DNA of 64,000 nt from Pseudoalteromonas sp. MM1 (GTDB lineage: Bacteria; Pseudomonadota; Gammaproteobacteria; Enterobacterales; Alteromonadaceae). This document shows positions 42,985 to 51,578 of the stretch, piece by piece; within the stretch, counting starts at the first letter, position 1, and each line of letters opens with the position of its first letter. A program made the translations under genes and the position numbers. Below the pieces are notes generated by a model. It searched no databases and was not told the origin of the DNA. It worked only from the letters and a program-made list of their open reading frames with translations. The stretch covers positions 1-64,000 of the forward strand of contig NZ_AP027923.1 in NCBI RefSeq assembly GCF_030296835.1, written 5' to 3'.

Positions 42985-44076
42985 TTAAAACGAATATTGC
43001 AGCCTTAATGAGATTGCATTACCCGATGTGATAGTACCGCCAGCCTCAAAGTAGTCGGCTTTAATGTAGTCGGCCATAAATTTTATGTTTTTGTTTACGG
43101 TGTAGTTAACGCCAAGGGCGTAGGTTTTAGCGTCTTGGTTTTCTTGCTTGAGCTTAAGTAAGCTATAGCGGCCTGTAATTTCCCAGCCTGGCTCTGAGCT
43201 TGCGCCTAGTTTTGCGTTTTTATACTTGCGGTATCCGCCTGATAGCTGATAACCAAATTGCAAATAGCCGCCTTCGTAATCGTTAGTTGTATTTTCAATA
43301 CTGGTTACTTGTGCTTGTTGCCACTCGGCCATCATGGTAAATCTGTCTTTTAGCCATAGTAGCTCTAAGCCTTGTTGCGAAAGGCTATCGGCATTAATTT
43401 TATCGCCTTCTATTAATGAGTCGGCGGTATAAACTTCAAGTGGTTCATTTACTCTAAATTCGTTGCCATCATACTGCCTTTCACTAAATGCAACCCCAAG
43501 GTGTAAAAGGTTAGTATCTTGCTGCCATGGCACCCAAGCTAAACGCCCTGTAATAGCAGACGTTGCTTCGTTTTCATCGGGCTCGTAATAACCTAGTTGC
43601 CAATTTACTGAGGCTATGTCTCCCGATAGGCTAATACCTAAACTACGCCCTGGCGAAAACGCTTCACTTATCATGCTGCGTTCAAGCATTAATAAATTAC
43701 GAGAGCTGGTTAGTTTTTCTAGGCCAAACCCTTCTTTTTGTTGACCTAGGGTTAAATCGGCATATTTCCAGCCAGAGTATTTTAAATAGGCGTCTTTTAT
43801 TTCGGTTTCGCCATCGGCAAAGCCAAGTTGAAATTTACTTTTCCAGTCTTTGCTTATGTCTGATTTAAAACTTAGGCGTGCGCGGCGTATTTCTGAGGCA
43901 CTTTCTGAGCTGTTGCTGTCGTATTGCCCCTCTAACAAAGAGGTATCAAACTTGTTGTAGTCGAGCATGATATAGCCGCTTAGGTCTATGTCGTCGTTAA
44001 TTTTGGCAAATGTTGCGTTACTAACAAGGCAAAGAGCTGAAAGTGCCGCATAGGTAATCGTTTGTTTAGAGGTCAT
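42985..44076 (-). CDS. Phosphate-selective porin O/P-like outer-membrane protein
   Basis: The 363-residue product has a signal peptide (residues 1-24, ending NATFA) and a beta-barrel sequence ending in SLRLQYSF, with the C-terminal Phe of outer-membrane proteins. The blocks ASEIRRARLSFKSDISKDWK, YADLTLGQQKEGFGLEKLTS and FSPGRSLGISLSG follow the OprP/OprO pattern. These porins pass phosphate or polyphosphate-like anions. The start is separated by one base from the stop of the DUF4956 gene, so translation is probably coupled. The genetic context (VTC-type polyphosphate polymerase) supports a phosphate-related role. Confidence 0.88.
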   Translation of the reverse strand: MTSKQTITYAALSALCLVSNATFAKINDDIDLSGYIMLDYNKFDTSLLEGQYDSNSSESASEIRRARLSFKSDISKDWKSKFQLGFADGETEIKDAYLKYSGWKYADLTLGQQKEGFGLEKLTSSRNLLMLERSMISEAFSPGRSLGISLSGDIASVNWQLGYYEPDENEATSAITGRLAWVPWQQDTNLLHLGVAFSERQYDGNEFRVNEPLEVYTADSLIEGDKINADSLSQQGLELLWLKDRFTMMAEWQQAQVTSIENTTNDYEGGYLQFGYQLSGGYRKYKNAKLGASSEPGWEITGRYSLLKLKQENQDAKTYALGVNYTVNKNIKFMADYIKADYFEAGGTITSGNAISLRLQYSF

Positions 44077-44077
44077 G

Positions 44078-44665
44078 TTAGGCTGCCTTTGTTTGTTTTT
44101 CGGCTAAGTAACTTACTTTTAGTTGCGCTACGTCTCTTAAAAAGTCGATGTGTTCTATATCTACGGCAACGACGTTTAGGCCCGTGCGCTGTTTTAAATC
44201 ATCGATTAGTGTGGCTTGGTTTTGCGGGGTTATGTTTTCTATGCGCTCGTAGCAAACGCTTTGTACTTCGTAGCGTTTTACAAATACGCTTGAGTCAATC
44301 AAAAAGGCAATTAAGCAAATTATGCCATTAAGCATGCTTAGCTCAATTAGGCTCATTTGCCCTACAGAGGTAAGTAATGCAATGGCGGTAACGAGGAATA
44401 GGTAGGTCATCTCTTTAATCGAAATAGACTCAGTGCGGTACCTTAGCATGGTAAATACAGCAAATAGGCCAAATGCAAATTCCATCGACATATCAACGCC
44501 GTGCAGCAAAAAGGTAATAATAAAAACGCCTACGCCAAATAAAATAAACGAGCCTGCCACCACTGCATTTTTACTAATCCGAAAGTAACAGCCATAGCAA
44601 AGTACAGCCAGCGATAGGATGTTTACTAAAAAGCGGGAAAGAAAAATAAGATCTAATTTTGTCAT
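44078..44665 (-). CDS. DUF4956 membrane protein
   Basis: A 195-residue protein with four or five helices in the first 130 residues. It carries the conserved DUF4956 segment FGLFAVFTMLRYRTESISIK followed by EMTYLFLVTAIAL, and a cytoplasmic C-terminal domain with DLKQRTGLNVVAVDIEHIDF. DUF4956 genes are repeatedly found beside VTC-domain polyphosphate polymerase genes in bacteria, but their role is not established. One base separates it from the upstream VTC gene and one base from the downstream porin gene. Confidence 0.85.
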   Translation of the reverse strand: MTKLDLIFLSRFLVNILSLAVLCYGCYFRISKNAVVAGSFILFGVGVFIITFLLHGVDMSMEFAFGLFAVFTMLRYRTESISIKEMTYLFLVTAIALLTSVGQMSLIELSMLNGIICLIAFLIDSSVFVKRYEVQSVCYERIENITPQNQATLIDDLKQRTGLNVVAVDIEHIDFLRDVAQLKVSYLAEKQTKAA

Positions 44666-44666
44666 T

Positions 44667-45584
44667 TTAATTATTCTCTAAAGGTAAAAGCGGGTTAGTG
44701 CGGTTAAGGTGTTTTAAACGGGCTAAAACAGGTTTAAAGCGGTTTACTTTTAAGCGCTCAGGGTAGAGCAAAGCACAGCCAATGCAGTATTTACTAAACG
44801 AGGCCGGAAATATGTGGTGTTTGCTCATAAGCTTATAAAATGGCGAGTGTTTTGTTTTTTTATTTTGCTTAAGCTCGGCAATAAAAAAGCCCGGTAAGGT
44901 TATTTTGTTATCGCCTTTTGGGGGGTTGTACCACAGGTTAAAATCAAGCGTTAAGCGCTCTGCTTTTTCTTCGTTGGCTAGGGCTATGCGGTTATAGCCG
45001 CTTTGCTGGGTTACATTTAAATGTGCAAAGTTGTTTTTCATTTGCTCTTTAATAAACGCCGTGCTGTTAGCTTGCTGGTTGTTAGTTTGCGCGAGCTTTA
45101 TACGCGTTTTTACTGTGCGGCTTTGGTTGTTTTTTAGTTTTACTTCTAGGTATTCGGTGGCGGTATCAACGTAGCGCCTTTGGCGTACTTTGTAGCGATT
45201 AAGCTTACCGTTATGGTGGGCTTTATATAAATCAAGTTCGGGCGTATCAAAGTACTGATTATAGTAAGAAAATAAACGCTTACCTTGTATATCAAGTACC
45301 CGATACTGGCCTTGTATATGAGTAAGTAGCTCAGGTAAAAAAGACAGTGGTAGCATAAACTTGCTATCTACACGGTTCATTAAATTAGCATTATTAAGAT
45401 CGTTTAATCCGTAACCTTCAAACGGGGCGAGCAACTCGTTAATTAAGCTTGTTAATGAGCCTAGCGCATCTGGTTTTTCAGGCTGAGCCTGCTTATTTTT
45501 AGTGTTTATAGCAGTAATTGCTACAGGTGAGATTGAAGCGTCCTTTTCAAAAAGTTCATCCTTAAAACGTGCTTGAATTGTCAT
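44667..45584 (-). CDS. VTC-domain polyphosphate polymerase-like protein
   Basis: The 305-residue cytoplasmic protein has a VTC tunnel domain from about residue 65 to 275. LMNRVDSKFMLP near the start, YYNQYFDTPELDLYKAHHNG, RYKVRQRRYVDT and YLEVKLKNNQSRTVKTRI supply the basic and acidic residues lining the active tunnel. The later YNRIALANEEKAERLTLDFN and FFIAELKQNKK complete it. In yeast, Vtc4 makes polyphosphate from ATP; bacterial members are expected to act similarly on the inner face of the membrane. With the adjacent DUF4956 membrane protein it may form a membrane-coupled polymerase. GAGAAAA precedes the ATG. Confidence 0.87.
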   Translation of the reverse strand: MTIQARFKDELFEKDASISPVAITAINTKNKQAQPEKPDALGSLTSLINELLAPFEGYGLNDLNNANLMNRVDSKFMLPLSFLPELLTHIQGQYRVLDIQGKRLFSYYNQYFDTPELDLYKAHHNGKLNRYKVRQRRYVDTATEYLEVKLKNNQSRTVKTRIKLAQTNNQQANSTAFIKEQMKNNFAHLNVTQQSGYNRIALANEEKAERLTLDFNLWYNPPKGDNKITLPGFFIAELKQNKKTKHSPFYKLMSKHHIFPASFSKYCIGCALLYPERLKVNRFKPVLARLKHLNRTNPLLPLENN

Positions 45585-45661
45585 AATTTTCTCAGATTAT
45601 TAAATTGCAAAGTAATAGAGTGCAGTGCCAGCGTGCTGACACCGCATGTAGGATGGGTTGT

Positions 45662-48217
45662 TTATCTAGAGCAAAATCCGCTGCCATCACCCGCTGAGGG
45701 CAATGTGCCATCGAGCTGCGCGGCCATATTTGCTACGCGATACTCCATAAAAGACGTTAAGCCGTAAAACTGCCCCGTTGTAGAGGTAAGGTTTTGCTCA
45801 AAGTAGGTTGAGCCATAAAAGCTGGTTGGGTCGTTTTGTACGTGCTCACGAATTAGGTCGGCTATTTCATTGACGCGTGCGTTAAATGTGTCGCTTGAAA
45901 GTGAGCCATTAATAAGCTGTGTTAAGTAACTGTGGTACACATCAAGGTTGCTTTGCTCGGCAAATACATTAGCAATTAATGGGCGCTCGCTTAATGCGCC
46001 GCTTACAGGCTCATCAATGTAGAGCTCTCTTACATCTACGCTATTACAATCCATGTTAAATGTGCCGAATGACTCGTTAAAATCCCACGGCAAAATGCTA
46101 AATACGCCATCGTCATCGTAAATATAATAGTTATGTGCAAGCGGCCCGTGGTAGCTATCTAAATTAGAAAGCGAAGTACTTACCGACATATAACGCAGCA
46201 GCGTGTCTACCTCTATGGCGCTGGTTTCGCCGTTATCGAGCGACTCTACAAAGTTAATAAATGCGCCGTTATCGGTGGTTTCTTCGTTGGTTTGTAGGTT
46301 TATATCGGTGTAGCTTTGTATGTCGTCACCTAGCCATAGTAAATCGCTGCCTGTGCCATCTGGCTTGTATAAATCGCCGTTACTGTTGGCAAAGTGTTTT
46401 TCAATAAATTCGCCATCTACGGCTTCTACCATTAAGTACAAACCAAATAGTTCGCCGTTTACATAAAAGTTAACGTAAGCATGCTCAGGGGTAGGTACAC
46501 CCATTTCGTCCATTAGGTTGTAGGCAATTACTTCACGCATGTACGACGGGTCGTTAAACGAGTTTTGTAGTGTGAATTTTTTTAGCCCAAAAAACGTTTG
46601 CCCCGACACATATTCGTTAATATCAACCTTAAAGCTGTAACGGTCGCTGCTTGAGTTGGCAACGCTGCTTAAGCTTGAGCCGCCTTTTGTGCGAATGGCT
46701 ACGCTATCGAGTGTTACCCCGTTAAAGGTAATAGCGGTTTCGTGATATTCCTCATCAAGTGGGTTATCTAGAATGTCTTGCCAGTTTTCGTCGGTAATTG
46801 TAATAGAAAGCGTATTAACGGCCGTAGGTGTAAAGGCGGTTGCAACGGTATTTTCACTGCTTGGAGTCGGTGTTAAAAACGCATGAGTAAAGCCGGTACT
46901 ATTACTTAGGCCGTAACTAAAACCTGTGGTTACATCGCTTTCGTCCCAATCAATGTAGTCAATTACTTCATCGTTGAGTATTAAGCTTAGCTCGTCTTCT
47001 TTGCCTAGTTTAAAGGGTACGTAGTAAGTACCTGGATCTTCATCGGTGGCATAAATAGTAATGTATTGGCCTGCGTATAAATCTATGTCGGGCAGGGTTA
47101 CTGGGTCTATGTCGTCGCTTTCATCAATAACTTGGTAGTTGGCTAAGTTAATTGTATTTTCGCTGTTATTGTATAGCTCAAACCAGTCGTTGCCATCGTC
47201 TGCGGCGCTTGCCACCACTTCGTTAATAACGAGTGGCCCGTGGGTTGCTTGGCTGTTTGAGCTAAGCGCTGTTGGAGTGAGTACCGCAGTTGCATCGCTG
47301 CCATCTGGGTAGCGGCCATAACTGTAACCACTTAGTGCTTGGCCTTTTTTCCATGCGAGTTGTTCTATAATTACGTTGTTACTGTAAAGGCTTACGGTAT
47401 CGCTTGCGCCTAATTTAAACGCTACACTTGGCAGGTCGCCTAAATCATCGGTGCTTGCGTAAATACGGTAAAACTCACCAGGCGATAACGTAATATCAGG
47501 TAGAGCAAATTGCTCGTTATTGTCATCACTTAGTGTGTAATCGGCTAAATAAACATCGCTACTGCTTGTTACATAAAGCTCTATCCAGTCTTCACCGCCG
47601 CTGCTATCTTTTGCTACTACTTCGTTTATACGCAGTGGCGCATCTTCAGCAATTAGTGTGGTAACAAGTGTAGAGGTGTCGGCAGTTTGGTTAGCTGCGC
47701 CTTCTGTTGGCGTTAATGTTTGCGCTGTACCGGTACCATCGGTGTATAGGCCATAACTAAAGCCTTCAGCGGCTTCGCCTTCTTCCCAATCAAGTACAGA
47801 CACCGCAGTGTCGTCCTCATATAACGTAACCGCATCGTCGCTCCCTAGTTTAAAGGTAACGTAGTAACCGCTATCGGGCGGTGTGTCGGTTTCATCAATG
47901 GCTTGAATAACAATAAATTCACCTTGCGAAAGCGATACAGCAGGTAAAGCTTGAGGCTCTCTGTCGGCGTTATCATCAACAAGTGAAAATACCGATAGGT
48001 CGGCTATATCTTCAGTGGCGTATAGCTCAATCCAGTCGTAGGTGGTATCGCTTGGGCTTGCGACAATTTCGTTAATAACTAAGCCTGTTGAGGTGGTTGT
48101 TGATGATGAGTCAGTTTGCTCTGTGCTGCTATCGGTTGTTTGCTCAGTACCGCCACAGCCATATAAAAATGTAGTAGAGGCAATAACTGAATAAAATATA
48201 AAGGGTTTTATATTCAT
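45662..48217 (-). CDS. Surface lipoprotein: three lamin-tail domains and a CotH kinase domain
   Basis: The 851-residue product has a lipoprotein signal (FLYGC, Cys21) and a Ser/Thr/Asp-rich linker. Three lamin-tail domains follow at about residues 45-180, 190-320 and 325-455, each beginning with (V/R)INE(I/V)VA and carrying a DWIELY or DWFELY motif and a FKLG repeat. The C-terminal half (about 470-840) is a CotH kinase domain: AIRTKGGSS, SFKVDINEY, GLKKFTLQNSFNDPSYMREV and ILPWDFNESFGTF, the last containing the DFNES catalytic motif. CotH proteins are atypical protein kinases, first known from Bacillus spores. Being at the outer surface, its substrate and ATP source are unclear. It starts the polyphosphate/porin cluster; 77 bases separate it from the VTC gene. 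Confidence 0.88.
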   Translation of the reverse strand: MNIKPFIFYSVIASTTFLYGCGGTEQTTDSSTEQTDSSSTTTSTGLVINEIVASPSDTTYDWIELYATEDIADLSVFSLVDDNADREPQALPAVSLSQGEFIVIQAIDETDTPPDSGYYVTFKLGSDDAVTLYEDDTAVSVLDWEEGEAAEGFSYGLYTDGTGTAQTLTPTEGAANQTADTSTLVTTLIAEDAPLRINEVVAKDSSGGEDWIELYVTSSSDVYLADYTLSDDNNEQFALPDITLSPGEFYRIYASTDDLGDLPSVAFKLGASDTVSLYSNNVIIEQLAWKKGQALSGYSYGRYPDGSDATAVLTPTALSSNSQATHGPLVINEVVASAADDGNDWFELYNNSENTINLANYQVIDESDDIDPVTLPDIDLYAGQYITIYATDEDPGTYYVPFKLGKEDELSLILNDEVIDYIDWDESDVTTGFSYGLSNSTGFTHAFLTPTPSSENTVATAFTPTAVNTLSITITDENWQDILDNPLDEEYHETAITFNGVTLDSVAIRTKGGSSLSSVANSSSDRYSFKVDINEYVSGQTFFGLKKFTLQNSFNDPSYMREVIAYNLMDEMGVPTPEHAYVNFYVNGELFGLYLMVEAVDGEFIEKHFANSNGDLYKPDGTGSDLLWLGDDIQSYTDINLQTNEETTDNGAFINFVESLDNGETSAIEVDTLLRYMSVSTSLSNLDSYHGPLAHNYYIYDDDGVFSILPWDFNESFGTFNMDCNSVDVRELYIDEPVSGALSERPLIANVFAEQSNLDVYHSYLTQLINGSLSSDTFNARVNEIADLIREHVQNDPTSFYGSTYFEQNLTSTTGQFYGLTSFMEYRVANMAAQLDGTLPSAGDGSGFCSR

Positions 48218-48345
48218 GTATGCATGCTTATTATTTTATTAAGGTGGGCAAACTATAAAAATACAAGGTGCAAACAATGTGTAAACATTCAGTAATATTC
48301 AGTATAGTAAACTTAATTACTCACTTTAAAAGTTACCTTAACATT

Positions 48346-48804
48346 ATGTTTAAACAATTAATTTTATTATGCGCGTTAAGCATGCCGCTTGTAAGCTGCG
48401 CTGCTACGGCGCCATTTTCGGGCGAGATAAGTACGCAAGCACTGTTAAGCGATTACGATAAGTTTAACAAGCAATACAAAGCGTTTGCACCAACCGATCA
48501 AGATATAGCCCTAATGCAAAAGCTTGCAGGCAAGGAGCTAATTGTATTATTTGGCACTTGGTGCCACGACAGCCAGCGCGAAGTGCCAAAGCTGATTAAG
48601 TTACTTGAAGAATCTAAGGTAGAACTTGCAAGCATTGACTATGTGGCTGTGGGTTACAACAAACGCGATGATGCAGGCATCGCACAGGCGCACGACTTAC
48701 AATACACGCCTACGTTTGTTGTTAAACAAAATGGTAAAGAGTTAGTACGCGTAATTGAAAAACCAACAGGTACATTAGCGCAAGACTTAACGCAGGGCTT
48801 GTGA
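48346..48804 (+). CDS. Thioredoxin-fold lipoprotein with CHDS active site
   Basis: I start this at 48346, where a lipoprotein signal begins (MFKQLILLCALSMPLVSC, lipobox LVSC); in-frame codons back to 48268 would put charged residues before it. The 152-residue product has a thioredoxin-like fold with VLFGTWCHDSQREVPKLIKL in place of the usual WCxxC site, so only one active-site Cys is present, and a cis-Pro at YTPTFVV. A monothiol (CxxS-type) protein could act as an isomerase-like or glutathione-linked redox protein of the envelope. Divergent from the cotH cluster. Confidence 0.75.
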   Translation: MFKQLILLCALSMPLVSCAATAPFSGEISTQALLSDYDKFNKQYKAFAPTDQDIALMQKLAGKELIVLFGTWCHDSQREVPKLIKLLEESKVELASIDYVAVGYNKRDDAGIAQAHDLQYTPTFVVKQNGKELVRVIEKPTGTLAQDLTQGL

Positions 48805-48955
48805 GTAGAGCTTGGAAATATGAGAGCTTACCGGTTTAGCTGATAGGTTTATAAGTTAGCTGGTGGGCAGTTATGTATATGTATAGCTCTTGAGTATTTT
48901 AACTTGTGAAGTCGAGGTTTGGCTCCTTTGGCTGAGCCAAAATGGGAATTCAGCT

Positions 48956-49024
48956 ATGGTTTGTATATCAATTAAAGCAAATAAAAAACGAATTAATTTA
49001 CAAGCACGTTGTGGTATTTCTTAA
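48956..49024 (+). CDS. Conserved short ORF (22 residues), copy 2
   Basis: Encodes MVCISIKANKKRINLQARCG plus two residues, preceded by GGGAATTC. The stop codon (49022-49024) is one base before the ATG of the membrane protein at 49026, so translation could be coupled. About 13 of 19 comparable residues match the ORF at 41199-41264, and the upstream sequence CCAAAAT(G/A)GGAA(T/C)TCAGCT is shared too. Confidence 0.4.
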   Translation: MVCISIKANKKRINLQARCGIS

Positions 49025-49025
49025 T

Positions 49026-49412
49026 ATGCCTAAGGACCTACGTAAAAATTTGATTGCTGCGATTCTTAGCCCTTTAATTGTATTACCAGTCCTTGGCTTT
49101 TGCTATTTGTATGCGGGTATCGAAAACTATACTTCTGTTAGTTCATTAATTTCAGGTGTTGGTTTTGGTATATCAATAGGGATGGGAAGTTTATTTTATT
49201 TTTATCCTTTAATGTTCATTTACGGATTACCTATTAGCTTATTACTCCAAAAGTTAAATTTATTTAAATTACCGGTAGTTTTAATCTTAAGCATACTTCC
49301 AGTTTTTTTACTTAGTCTATTTAGTGAATTTAATCGTGAAACATTGGTTGTACATTTATTAGTACTTTCAATAGGCTTAACTAGTTGGCTTATATATAAT
49401 AAATTAAAGTAA
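49026..49412 (+). CDS. Small four-helix integral membrane protein of unknown function
   Basis: The 128-residue product from ATG 49026 begins MPKDLRKNLIAAILSPLIVL, has four predicted membrane helices and ends NKLK. A longer in-frame start at 48942 would overlap the conserved short ORF in a different frame and adds an unlikely N-terminus. Its AT-rich codons and the short-ORF leader shared with the cassette region at 41.2 kb suggest it may be a gene of mobile origin; I see no clear attC after it. Function unknown. Confidence 0.65.
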   Translation: MPKDLRKNLIAAILSPLIVLPVLGFCYLYAGIENYTSVSSLISGVGFGISIGMGSLFYFYPLMFIYGLPISLLLQKLNLFKLPVVLILSILPVFLLSLFSEFNRETLVVHLLVLSIGLTSWLIYNKLK

Positions 49413-49473
49413 CACCACTACAAGCGATTAATGTCACACAACCTTTCTCTTACTGACTTACAGCACAGAACCT

Positions 49474-50352
49474 CTATTCACTAAACAGGCTTTTTTCGAA
49501 GGCTTGCGCAGCGTGTGAAGACGGTCTGTCTTTATAATGCAGTTGATACAGTGGCCGAGAGAGTTGCTCGTTATTTTTTTGGCTCAGGCGTGTTAATTTA
49601 CCTAGCTGTACTAAATCTTCTGTGACTACATTTGGCAATAAAGCAACGCCCATACCTTGCGCAACAGCCCTGGCTATTGCTTCGTTGCTGCCTAATTGCA
49701 TACTTTGCTCTGCTTGTATGCCGTGCTCTGCTAATAACTTTACCGACATTTCTAACGTGCCAGAGCCTGGCTCGCGTAATAACCAAAACTGCTTATTTAA
49801 CCATGCTTTTAAGTTTTTAGTGGGCTTAAAGTTGCTCGGTATAACGACACTCATTAAATCGTTTTGCCAGTGCTTACTAATAATATGCGGCTCGGTAGGT
49901 GTGCCTTCAACCAGTGCTAAATCTATAGTGCATTCAAGTAATGCATGCTCAATTTGTGCGGTATTAGCCACTTGTACTTCTACTTTTATATGCGGGTACT
50001 GCGCACAAAATTTGGCTAAATAGGGTGGTAGCCAATAGCTGGCAATGGTGGTGCTGGTGCCAATAACGAGCGTGCCGCGCTTAAGCCCCGTGCGCGATTT
50101 TATATCGTCAATGGCGGCTTTTTCTATAGCAAAAATACTACGGGCGTGATCATACAAGGCTTGGCCGCCTTCGCTTAAGGTGAGCTTTTTACCTTTAGAT
50201 GCACGTTCAATAAGTTGAATATTTAACTGATGCTCTAGCTCTTTTAAAGCCTTTGATACAGCAGGCTGGCTTATAAAAAGCGCCTCGGCTGCGCCTGAAA
50301 AACTACCCAATTTAGCCACTGTATAAAACACCCGAAGTGCATGTAAGTTCAT
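49474..50352 (-). CDS. yeiE: LysR-family transcriptional regulator (YeiE-like)
   Basis: The 292-residue product has an N-terminal winged helix-turn-helix (residues 1-60, ALRVFYTVAKLGSFSGAAEA then LFISQPAVSKALKELE) and a periplasmic-binding-like effector domain (about 90-292, IGTSTTIASYWLPPYLAKF). It is divergent from the YeiH-type gene, the arrangement found in E. coli for yeiE/yeiH, which supports the symbol. Three 15-base tandem repeats lie directly upstream of its start (50351-50395), which may be its own operator. Confidence 0.88.
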   Translation of the reverse strand: MNLHALRVFYTVAKLGSFSGAAEALFISQPAVSKALKELEHQLNIQLIERASKGKKLTLSEGGQALYDHARSIFAIEKAAIDDIKSRTGLKRGTLVIGTSTTIASYWLPPYLAKFCAQYPHIKVEVQVANTAQIEHALLECTIDLALVEGTPTEPHIISKHWQNDLMSVVIPSNFKPTKNLKAWLNKQFWLLREPGSGTLEMSVKLLAEHGIQAEQSMQLGSNEAIARAVAQGMGVALLPNVVTEDLVQLGKLTRLSQKNNEQLSRPLYQLHYKDRPSSHAAQAFEKSLFSE

Positions 50353-50395
50353 TGTATAACCCTAAATTGCATAACCCTTAATTGTATAACCTTAA
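50351..50395 (-). repeat. Three tandem 15-bp iterons between the yeiE and yeiH genes
   Basis: ATTGTATAACCCTAA (50351-50365), ATTGCATAACCCTTA (50366-50380) and ATTGTATAACCTTAA (50381-50395) follow without gaps. The first overlaps the start codon of the LysR gene by two bases. They may be regulator-binding sites or a slippage-prone repeat affecting translation initiation. Confidence 0.8.
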
Positions 50396-50489
50396 GTTAT
50401 CAAATCATGATTTTAATGTATTGGAGTTATATTTTGAGCTTTCTTACAATTAAGTCAACACATCAACATTGTTTAATTGAGGGAATAGT

Positions 50490-51566
50490 ATGCTTAGCGC
50501 TATTAAAAATGGGTTTCAACCTTTGGGTATTAATACTAAGCAGTACAGTGACTCTCGCTGGTGGCTAGGTATGCTGCTGGTGGTTATTTTAGCGGGGGCA
50601 TCTGTTGCATTAAGTAAGTTACAAATAATGCAAACTGCGCAATTTAGCTCACTCACTATTGGTATTGTGCTTGGCATTATTGTGGGCAACAGTGTGTTTT
50701 CGCGCATTGCTACGCAAACCGATGTAGGTGTTGATTACGCTAAAAGTATATTACTTAAAGCAGGCGTTATTTTATTTGGGTTTAGAATTACCTTTACGCA
50801 AGTAGCGGGTGTGGGCTGGAGTGGCTTACTAACCGACATTGTTATGCTTGTTGGTACGTTTATATTAGCAGTTCAACTTGGCAAACGTGTATTTAAGCTT
50901 GATGAGCAAACAACTATATTAATAGGTGCGGGTAGCTCTATTTGTGGCGCTGCAGCGGTAATGGCAACAGAACCCGTTATAAAAGCACAAGCGCATAAAG
51001 TATCGGTAGCGGTGGCAACGGTTGTGGTGTTTGGCACGTTAAGTATGTTTGCCTACCCAATAATGTTTGATTATATGGGGTTAAGTGAGCACGCATACGG
51101 TGTTTTTGTTGGTTCAACCATTCATGAAGTTGCGCAAGTGGTTGCAGCGGGTACCGCGGTAAGCGCCAATGCAGCCGACACCGCGGTTATAGAAAAAATG
51201 CTACGCGTAATGATGCTTGCGCCATTTTTAGTAGGCTTATCGTTTTGGCAAAGTAAAAAGCATGCAAACATAAACGCACAGGGCAGCGAGCATAAATCGG
51301 GAATTACAATCCCTTGGTTTGCGGTGTTATTTATAGCGGCAAGTGGGATACATTCGCTCCCTATAATTCCGCAAGTGGCTACAAGCGCCATTGTATGGTT
51401 TGATAATATATTACTTACCATCGCGATGGTGGCTTTAGGTTTGCGTACACATGTTGGCGCTATTCGCCAAGCAGGTATAAAACCACTGTTATTAGCAGGT
51501 TGTTTGTTTTTGTTTTTAACTTTGGGTGGCTTTGCCATTAATGTGGGCATTGCGCAGCTGTTTTAA
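50490..51566 (+). CDS. yeiH: YeiH-family membrane protein (putative sulfate exporter family)
   Basis: A 358-residue inner-membrane protein with about ten helices. Family blocks include IGIVLGIIVGNSVF, GVILFGFRITFTQVAGVG, ILIGAGSSICGAAAVMATEP and VFVGSTIHEVAQVVAAGTAV. YeiH proteins are annotated as sulfate exporters on weak grounds; in enterics the partner regulator YeiE responds to sulfite-type stress. AGGG lies upstream of the ATG. It is followed by MITE C 13 bases after the stop. Confidence 0.88.
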   Translation: MLSAIKNGFQPLGINTKQYSDSRWWLGMLLVVILAGASVALSKLQIMQTAQFSSLTIGIVLGIIVGNSVFSRIATQTDVGVDYAKSILLKAGVILFGFRITFTQVAGVGWSGLLTDIVMLVGTFILAVQLGKRVFKLDEQTTILIGAGSSICGAAAVMATEPVIKAQAHKVSVAVATVVVFGTLSMFAYPIMFDYMGLSEHAYGVFVGSTIHEVAQVVAAGTAVSANAADTAVIEKMLRVMMLAPFLVGLSFWQSKKHANINAQGSEHKSGITIPWFAVLFIAASGIHSLPIIPQVATSAIVWFDNILLTIAMVALGLRTHVGAIRQAGIKPLLLAGCLFLFLTLGGFAINVGIAQLF

Positions 51567-51578
51567 ATTTTGGATGAA

